Source: an uncultured Eubacteriales bacterium
Lineage (GTDB): Bacteria > Bacillota > Clostridia > Oscillospirales > Oscillospiraceae
NCBI GenBank assembly: GCA_900546415.1
Contig: URCY01000077.1
Location: 1-6,009, forward strand
Length of the DNA: 6,009 bases
Reading direction: 5' to 3'
The notes beneath the pieces were generated by a model. The model did no database searches and was not told the DNA's origin. It saw only the letters and a program-made list of their open reading frames with translations. The translations under genes were made by a program, and so were the position numbers. Positions 5,512 to 6,009 of this stretch are shown here, in pieces. Within the stretch, counting starts at the first letter, position 1; each line of letters begins with the position of its first letter.

Positions 5512-5538
5512 ATTATCACAAACGAAAAACGATGTCAA
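5512..5538 (-). promoter_or_regulatory. Possible minus-strand promoter
   Basis: Read on the minus strand, a perfect TTGACA (5533-5538) is followed 15 bp later by GATAAT (5512-5517), with TG one base before the -10 hexamer. The spacer is shorter than the preferred 17 bp, which lowers confidence. It would start a transcript near 5505, just ahead of the AGAAGG and CTG of the doubtful small ORF. Confidence 0.4.
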
Positions 5539-5722
5539 CCGGCTGTGCGCCGTTTGCAGAATCCGTTCGGCAGATGTGACCAGTCGGCCAATTGTCCGGC
5601 TCTGAGCGTGTCATATGCAGCAGCGGCTGGCGCGCATGGATTTCGTTTTTCTCCATGGCTTCGTGCGTGCGCACGCTATGTGTGCTTTTCCCGAACGGCA
5701 ATCCGGTTCACGCAGAACTTAC
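5539..5722. other. Intergenic stretch, no gene recognised
   Basis: No convincing coding frame is seen. The longest minus-strand frame (ATG at 5656, 46 residues) lacks an SD. Two small structures stand out: an imperfect dyad centred on CAATTG (5582-5601, 16 of 20 positions symmetric) and an alternating purine-pyrimidine run (5662-5676) containing the palindrome GCGTGCGCACGC. Neither has a clear function. Confidence 0.4.
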
Positions 5723-5726
5723 TTAG

Positions 5727-5861
5727 GGAAACTCTGATTCAATCGCAAGAGCGGTCAGCGAGGAATTTTGTTCCAGATTGAGATTTGGAAATCGCAGGAA
5801 TACCTTGTGTATTTCATATTTTCAAACCAATCAGTTGAGGCAAAAGACACGCTGAGCGCCG
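5727..5861 (+). repeat. MITE-like repeat, copy C (right end missing)
   Basis: It begins with GGAAACTCTGATTCAATCG after TTAG (5723-5726) and follows copy B up to GCTGAGCGCCG at 5861. There are about a dozen differences and one single-base indel (roughly 90% identity by eye). After 5861 the similarity stops, so the right inverted terminus present in A and B is lost. Hairpin 1 is preserved as TTCCAGAT (5771-5778), loop TGAG, ATTTGGAA (5783-5790). It sits between the intergenic stretch and the tRNA-Trp terminator. Confidence 0.85.
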
Positions 5862-5906
5862 GTGTTGGGAGCGGCGGAATCGATCGGTGTTTTGAAGGCT
5901 TCGTCC

Positions 5907-5953
5907 GCAAAAACAAAGATCCTTGCAAAAACCTTTGTTTTTGCAAGGATCTT
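5907..5953 (-). terminator. Rho-independent terminator of the tRNA-Trp transcript
   Basis: A perfect 17-bp stem is formed between 5937-5953 and 5916-5932 with a 4-nt loop. On the minus strand it is followed by TGTTTTTG, giving a T-rich tail. The stem begins one base after the encoded CCA of the tRNA, so it closes that transcript. The lack of a T run on the plus side shows the polarity. Confidence 0.85.
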
Positions 5954-5954
5954 G

Positions 5955-6009
5955 TGGCAGGGGCACAAGGACTTGAACCCTGAGCCTACGGTTTTGGAGA
6001 CCGCCGCTC
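5955..6009 (-). tRNA. tRNA-Trp (anticodon CCA), 3' part; 5' end outside the window
   Basis: The visible 55 nt equal standard tRNA positions 22-76. They comprise the 3' side of the D stem (GAGC); the anticodon stem GCGGT/ACCGT with loop CTCCAAA, anticodon CCA; a 5-nt variable loop; the T stem CAGGG/CCTTG with loop TTCAAGT; the acceptor strand TGCCCCT; discriminator G; and an encoded CCA (5955-5957). The acceptor strand fits the AGGGGCA 5' end typical of bacterial tRNA-Trp, which would lie past position 6009. Upstream genes in this transcript are not visible. Confidence 0.95.

Noticed and set aside
5582..5601. Imperfect dyad centred on CAATTG, considered as a repressor operator
   Set aside because: Four of 20 positions break the symmetry and it lies more than 40 bp upstream of the only candidate promoter, which is itself uncertain.
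5285..5605. Plus-strand 106-codon frame after the lipase hairpins
   Set aside because: The start codon lies at the edge of the long hairpin without an SD, and the composition is Arg/Ser-rich and unlike a folded protein.
5662..5676. Alternating purine-pyrimidine run with a 12-bp palindrome (possible Z-DNA or operator)
   Set aside because: A single short occurrence in GC-rich DNA with no associated promoter; chance is the simplest explanation.
5516..5701. Minus-strand 61-codon frame
   Set aside because: It has a non-ATG start without an SD; the internal ATG at 5656 also lacks one, and no family is recognisable.

Overview
The window looks like chromosome from a fairly GC-rich, Gram-positive-type anaerobe, most likely a gut Clostridia (Oscillospiraceae/Ruminococcaceae-like). 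This is an inference. It rests on strong AGAAGGAG-type ribosome binding sites, sigma-A-like promoters, a surface protein anchored by three SLH domains, a CCA-encoding tRNA gene, and small dispersed repeats between GC-rich genes.

Layout. Positions 1-51 are the right end of a small dispersed repeat (copy A). Next, on the minus strand, comes ychF (82-1179), a conserved P-loop ATPase with its own good promoter (1223-1251). Behind it is a small antibiotic-biosynthesis-monooxygenase-fold gene (1286-1555, minus) that ends in a short terminator-like hairpin. Immediately upstream of that gene lies a complete 159-bp repeat (copy B, 1583-1741) with about 20-bp terminal inverted repeats and a TTAT direct flank, so it resembles a MITE. 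A GC-rich stretch without a recognisable gene follows, closed by a strong plus-strand terminator (1957-2005) that has no evident gene in front of it.

The main gene (2144-5173, plus) encodes a secreted 1009-residue protein. It has a signal peptide, three SLH domains, a run of aspartate-rich calcium-binding repeats, a beta-rich linker, and a C-terminal class 3 lipase/esterase domain with a recognisable Ser-Asp-His triad. A consensus promoter (TTGACA-17-TAAAAT) and an SD sequence precede it. Two perfect inverted repeats follow it.

The right part holds a doubtful minus-strand small ORF (5221-5490) with promoter-like and SD-like sequences but a CTG start. It also holds a third, truncated repeat copy (C, 5727-5861) and the 3' 55 nt of a minus-strand tRNA-Trp (CCA anticodon) with a strong terminator one base past its CCA end.

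The genes do not form one pathway. ychF and the monooxygenase are housekeeping or stress-type genes on the minus strand, the lipase is an independent surface function, and the repeats mark the junctions between these units. The most interesting items are the MITE-like family with a conserved plus-strand fold, the surface-anchored lipase architecture, and the orphan terminator.
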